NCBI GenBank assembly: GCA_002753515.1
Contig: PEAK01000032.1
Coordinates: 1-44,686, forward strand
DNA from: Magnetococcales bacterium
Lineage (GTDB): Bacteria > Pseudomonadota > Magnetococcia > Magnetococcales > UBA8363
DNA: 44,686 nucleotides
Reading direction: 5' to 3'
This document shows positions 42,002 to 44,686 of the stretch, in pieces; the first letter of the stretch is position 1, and every line of letters starts with the position of its first letter. The notes beneath the pieces were generated by a model. That model was not told the origin of the DNA. It was given only the letters and a program-made list of their open reading frames with translations, and made no database searches. The position numbers and the translations under genes are program-made.

Positions 42002-43053
42002 TGTATCCTGATTGGCTTCGTCTTCCCATCCCCTCAGTCTCCATTCCCCACCGGGAGCGTGCGCGTGAACGCCAGAATCAACTGACCAAGCCTCCCGGTT
42101 CCCTGGGCATTCTAGAGGAACTGGCCATACGTGCGGCGGGTTGGCTGGCAAGCGATCGCCCGCAATTGGAACGTGTGCGAATCGTGGTGTTCGCGGGTGA
42201 TCACGGTATTGCCGCGCATGGGGTGTCGGCGTTTCCACAGGCGGTGACATTGGAAATGGTGCGTAATTTTGCCCGAGGGGGGGCAGCCATCTGTGTCCTG
42301 GCTCAGGAGACCGGAGCCGAACTGGAAGTGGTGGATGCCGGTGTTGTCAACCACCCTGGCCAGTTGCCCGGGGTGGTTTCGGCGCGAGTGGCTCCGGGCA
42401 CTGCCGACTTTCGCTCCGCTCCCGCCATGACCCATGCTCAATTTCACGCCGCCCTGGCGTTGGGACGCGAAGCCGTACAGCGGGGACTCGACAAGGGGGT
42501 GCAACTCTTTGTCGGTGGGGAAATGGGGATTGGTAATACCACGGCGGCTTCGGCGGTCGGATCGGTGCTGACGGGTGTTCCCCCGGAATCCATGGTGGGT
42601 CCGGGAACCGGCCTGGATCGGGAAGGGATTGAGAAAAAATCCAAGGCCATTGTCGAGGCTTTGGCTTTTCATCGTCTCTCCAAAGAGGATCCCCTGGAGG
42701 TGATGCGTTGTTTGGGGGGATTGGAGATAGCCGCCCTGACTGGTTTCTATCTGGCGGCGGCCCAGGCGGGTGTTGCTTCGCTGATTGATGGTTTTATCGC
42801 GGCGAGTGCCGCTTTGACGGCATTACGTCTGCAACCCGAGATTCATCCCTGGTTGTTGTTTGCGCACATGTCCAAGGAACCGGGGCATGTCGCCCTGATG
42901 CAGGCGGCCAATGTGGCACCGGTGTTATCTTTGGGGATGCGCTTGGGGGAAGCCAGTGGTGCCGCGACACTGTTACCCATTTTAAAGGTTGCCTGCGCCC
43001 TGCATAATCGCATGGCTACCTTCCAGGAGGCTTCCGTTTCCGGTAAGTTATGA
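42001..43053 (+). CDS. cobT: Nicotinate-nucleotide-dimethylbenzimidazole phosphoribosyltransferase CobT
   Basis: The 350-residue enzyme has the family motifs QNQLTKPPGSLGILEELA, VVFAGDHGIAAHGVSAFPQ, the GEMGIGNTT block and the C-terminal LFAHMSKEPGHVALMQ region containing the catalytic glutamate. It makes alpha-ribazole phosphate from dimethylbenzimidazole and nicotinate mononucleotide. It is translationally coupled to cobU (TGATG) and to cobC (ATGA-type overlap). No bza or bluB gene for the lower ligand is present in the window, so the DMB source is not evident here. Confidence 0.96.
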   Translation: MYPDWLRLPIPSVSIPHRERARERQNQLTKPPGSLGILEELAIRAAGWLASDRPQLERVRIVVFAGDHGIAAHGVSAFPQAVTLEMVRNFARGGAAICVLAQETGAELEVVDAGVVNHPGQLPGVVSARVAPGTADFRSAPAMTHAQFHAALALGREAVQRGLDKGVQLFVGGEMGIGNTTAASAVGSVLTGVPPESMVGPGTGLDREGIEKKSKAIVEALAFHRLSKEDPLEVMRCLGGLEIAALTGFYLAAAQAGVASLIDGFIAASAALTALRLQPEIHPWLLFAHMSKEPGHVALMQAANVAPVLSLGMRLGEASGAATLLPILKVACALHNRMATFQEASVSGKL

Positions 43054-43655
43054 CGGTCAGTTCGGTATTATTGGACATCATGCGCCATGGTGAGGTGACG
43101 GGAAAGCCTGCTTTCAATGGGGTGAGCGATCCGGCGTTGACCGAAGTGGGATGGCGTAGCATGGCGGTTGCGGCGGCGAAATCGTTACGCGCCGATGCCA
43201 TTGTGACATCCCCTTTGATGCGTTGTGTCGCTTTCGCTGAGGATTGGGGGAGGAAACAGCGCATTCCGGTCAGGGTGGAGCCTGATCTCAGGGAATACGA
43301 CTTTGGCCGCTGGGATGGTCGAAGCGTCGATGAGATCATGGCAATGGATCCCGAATTATTGGCCGCTTTTTGGCAGGATCCCCTGCGCAATCCCCCACCC
43401 GAAGGCGAGTCCATGGTCTCTTTCCAGCAACGGATTGTCTCTGCCTTCGCGGCCATACTCCGTTCTTCTTTGGAGGGGCATGTTTTGGTGATCACCCATG
43501 GGGGTGTGATGCGGCAGTTTGTTGCCGAACGGCTCAACTGTTCGTTTACCGCAAGTTGGTCCCTGGATATACCTCTGGGCTCCCTGATGCGTGTTGTGTG
43601 TCACCCCCGGTCGCGAGGCGATTTTTGTGACCTCTTGTTTATGGGCATGGCATGA
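43050..43655 (+). CDS. cobC: Histidine phosphatase family protein, probable alpha-ribazole phosphatase CobC
   Basis: The 201-residue protein has the phosphoglycerate-mutase-like RHG motif (DIMRHGEVTGKPAFNG) with the catalytic histidine. It also has the second-site EYDFGRWDGRSVDEI and the late ITHGGVMR histidine. Its place between cobT and cobS points to removal of phosphate from alpha-ribazole-5'-phosphate or adenosylcobalamin-5'-phosphate. The superfamily is broad, so the specific role relies on context. Both ends overlap neighbours by 4 nt. Confidence 0.88.
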   Translation: MTVSSVLLDIMRHGEVTGKPAFNGVSDPALTEVGWRSMAVAAAKSLRADAIVTSPLMRCVAFAEDWGRKQRIPVRVEPDLREYDFGRWDGRSVDEIMAMDPELLAAFWQDPLRNPPPEGESMVSFQQRIVSAFAAILRSSLEGHVLVITHGGVMRQFVAERLNCSFTASWSLDIPLGSLMRVVCHPRSRGDFCDLLFMGMA

Positions 43656-44398
43656 TCGGGCGCCCCTTGCTGTTGGCGTTGGGATTGCTGACCACGCTGC
43701 CGGTTCCACGGGTTGCGGACCCCCGGGAGCGGGAGATCGGCCTGTCGGTACTGTGGTATCCCTTGGTAGGGGCCATCCTCGGTGTGATGATGTGGGGATT
43801 GGCCGTGTGTGCGGCGGCTTGGCCCGGCGATCTTGTGGCTCTCGGTATCCTTTTGCTCTGGCTCATGGCTACCGGTGGCTTGCACCTGGAAGGCTTGGGT
43901 GATCTGGCCGATGCCTGGGTTGGTGGACTGAGTGGTGGTCCGGAGCGCATGCTGGCCATTATGAAGGATCCCCGTGCCGGACCCATGGCGGTGATGGCCA
44001 TTTGCATGCAACTGCTTTGCAAGGGGGTTGCAATTCACAACCTGTTGCAGCTCCATGCTTTCGTCGTTCTCGGTGTGGCTCCGGTCATCGGACGTACCAT
44101 GATGGTGGCGCTGATGTTGTCCACCCCGTATGTTCGCCCCGAGGGGATGGGAGCGGTGGCGGTACGGGCGTTGCCAAAGAATGCCGGGTGGTGGGTGGTG
44201 GGTGTGACGAGTCTGGCTATCGCCTTCTTGAGTCAACCTTCCCTGGCTTGGTCCGTGCTGGCAACGGGAATTAGCTTGATGACACTGCGTGCGTTGATTC
44301 TGCGCCGTCTGCACGGAGTGACCGGGGATGTGTTGGGGGCCTCCTGCGAATTGTCGGAAACCATTTTTTTGCTGGTCACCGTACTCCTGCTTTTTTAA
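43652..44398 (+). CDS. cobS: Adenosylcobinamide-GDP ribazoletransferase CobS
   Basis: The 248-residue integral membrane protein has about six to seven helices. It has the CobS markers LTTLPVPRVADPRER, GGLHLEGLGDLADAW (the metal-binding H-x-D/E-G-L-x-D pattern) and the following MKDPRAGPMAVMA loop. It joins alpha-ribazole to AdoCbi-GDP to give cobalamin at the inner membrane. It is the last cobalamin gene of the operon. Its stop overlaps by three bases the end of the convergent antitoxin remnant. Confidence 0.94.
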   Translation: MIGRPLLLALGLLTTLPVPRVADPREREIGLSVLWYPLVGAILGVMMWGLAVCAAAWPGDLVALGILLLWLMATGGLHLEGLGDLADAWVGGLSGGPERMLAIMKDPRAGPMAVMAICMQLLCKGVAIHNLLQLHAFVVLGVAPVIGRTMMVALMLSTPYVRPEGMGAVAVRALPKNAGWWVVGVTSLAIAFLSQPSLAWSVLATGISLMTLRALILRRLHGVTGDVLGASCELSETIFLLVTVLLLF

Positions 44399-44617
44399 CT
44401 TGCCGCACGTAATTCCTCACGAATCACTTTCCTGAGCGTTTCTTCCAATGGCTTCTTGCGCATTTCCAGATACGCACGCAATGCGTTGTTGATCATGAAC
44501 TGATAACCAGTTCCGGCCTCTTTCGGCAAGACTCCGAAATTCTACAAGGACATCATCGGATAAGTCACGGTAAATTTGTTCTTGGCGTGTAAAGGCTATA
44601 CCGCCATGGTGATACAA
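44395..44617 (-). pseudogene. Frameshifted BrnA/CopG-like antitoxin gene
   Basis: Two frames together give a BrnA-type antitoxin. The first reads EQIYRDLSDDVLVEFRSLA. After a one-base shift at about 44517-44526, the second reads KEAGTGYQFMINNALRAYLE and then LRKVIREELRAAS. The G-T-G-Y-Q-x-x-I-N-x-A-L-R-x-Y-L block and the terminal LRKVIREEL are typical of this ribbon-helix-helix antitoxin family. The intact first frame runs on as an unrelated tail. The start is unclear, because the sequence upstream belongs to the terminal repeat. No BrnT toxin could be recognised in the remaining bases. Confidence 0.7.
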
Positions 44618-44686
44618 GTGTTTTCCGTCATGCCAAGGTAGTCAAATACCAATCGCACACGCCTATTCAATTGGCGCATTTTCTGC
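44566..44686. repeat. 121-bp terminal inverted repeat, right copy
   Basis: Exact reverse complement of bases 1-121. On this side the repeat overlaps the first part of the BrnA-like gene. A 28-codon frame starting MRQLNRRVRLVFDYLGM, read inward from the end, could be the tail of a partner gene, but it is too short to assign. Confidence 0.9.

Noticed and set aside
1-44686. rRNA or tRNA genes
   Set aside because: I found no tRNA-like cloverleaf with a TTCRANYC loop and no conserved rRNA stretch in the intergenic regions, which are nearly all short.

Overview
This is a 44.7 kb stretch of a Gram-negative bacterial genome, probably a proteobacterium. The evidence is two complete type IV pilus minor-pilin/PilY1 clusters, a GT9 heptosyltransferase-like enzyme, long hybrid sensor kinases, an MHYT-domain kinase and a CCDC90/DUF1640 coiled-coil protein. 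The overall style recalls Magnetococcales or related deep proteobacteria, but that is an impression, since no rRNA, tRNA or marker gene is present. The window is gene-dense. Many genes overlap by 1-10 nt, so translation is probably coupled in several operons. Both ends consist of the same 121 bp in inverted orientation, which may mark the edges of a repeat or of an assembly contig.

Left part (199-4172, minus strand): a very large hybrid histidine kinase with a periplasmic Tll0287-like domain carrying a CxxCH haem-c motif, overlapping a single-domain response regulator. A gene-poor gap (4173-4758) holds a remnant of a group II intron reverse transcriptase. On the plus strand (4759-11648) follows a run of genes: branched-chain amino-acid-type ABC transporter parts (LivH, a LivM-LivG fusion, LivF), a multi-pass membrane protein, a GT9 glycosyltransferase and a small conserved-looking ORF. 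No substrate-binding protein is present.

Centre (11716-30293): two head-to-head pilus-tip clusters. The minus-strand set is pilE-fimT-pilV-pilW-pilX-pilY1. The plus-strand set is fimT-pilV-pilW-pilX-pilE-pilY1. They diverge from a region of about 200 bp near 20 kb. Each PilY1 carries extra beta-type repeats of the kind seen in phage tail fibres and adhesins, of a different type in each. A palindromic MITE-like element of about 146 bp sits in frame in the prepilin leader of one pilin in each cluster (pilV of one, pilW of the other), immediately before the prepilin peptidase site.

Right part: an MHYT hybrid kinase with a REC-PilZ response regulator lies directly downstream of the second pilus cluster and may link gas sensing and c-di-GMP to pili. 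Then come a CCDC90-like coiled-coil protein with two 33-bp repeat arrays, a small membrane protein, pta-ackA (minus strand), an unrecognised single-TM protein, and a REC-PAS-(DACNV-like)-DAC protein. The last looks like a phosphorylation-controlled diadenylate cyclase. A cobalamin nucleotide-loop operon (cbiB, cobU, cobT, cobC, cobS) closes the window, interrupted by an Rpn-nuclease remnant and followed by a frameshifted BrnA-like antitoxin gene.

The points most worth following up are the paired in-frame palindromic elements in prepilin leaders, the response-regulator diadenylate cyclase with an RHG in place of RHR, and the mirrored pilus-tip clusters with phage-like PilY1 repeats.
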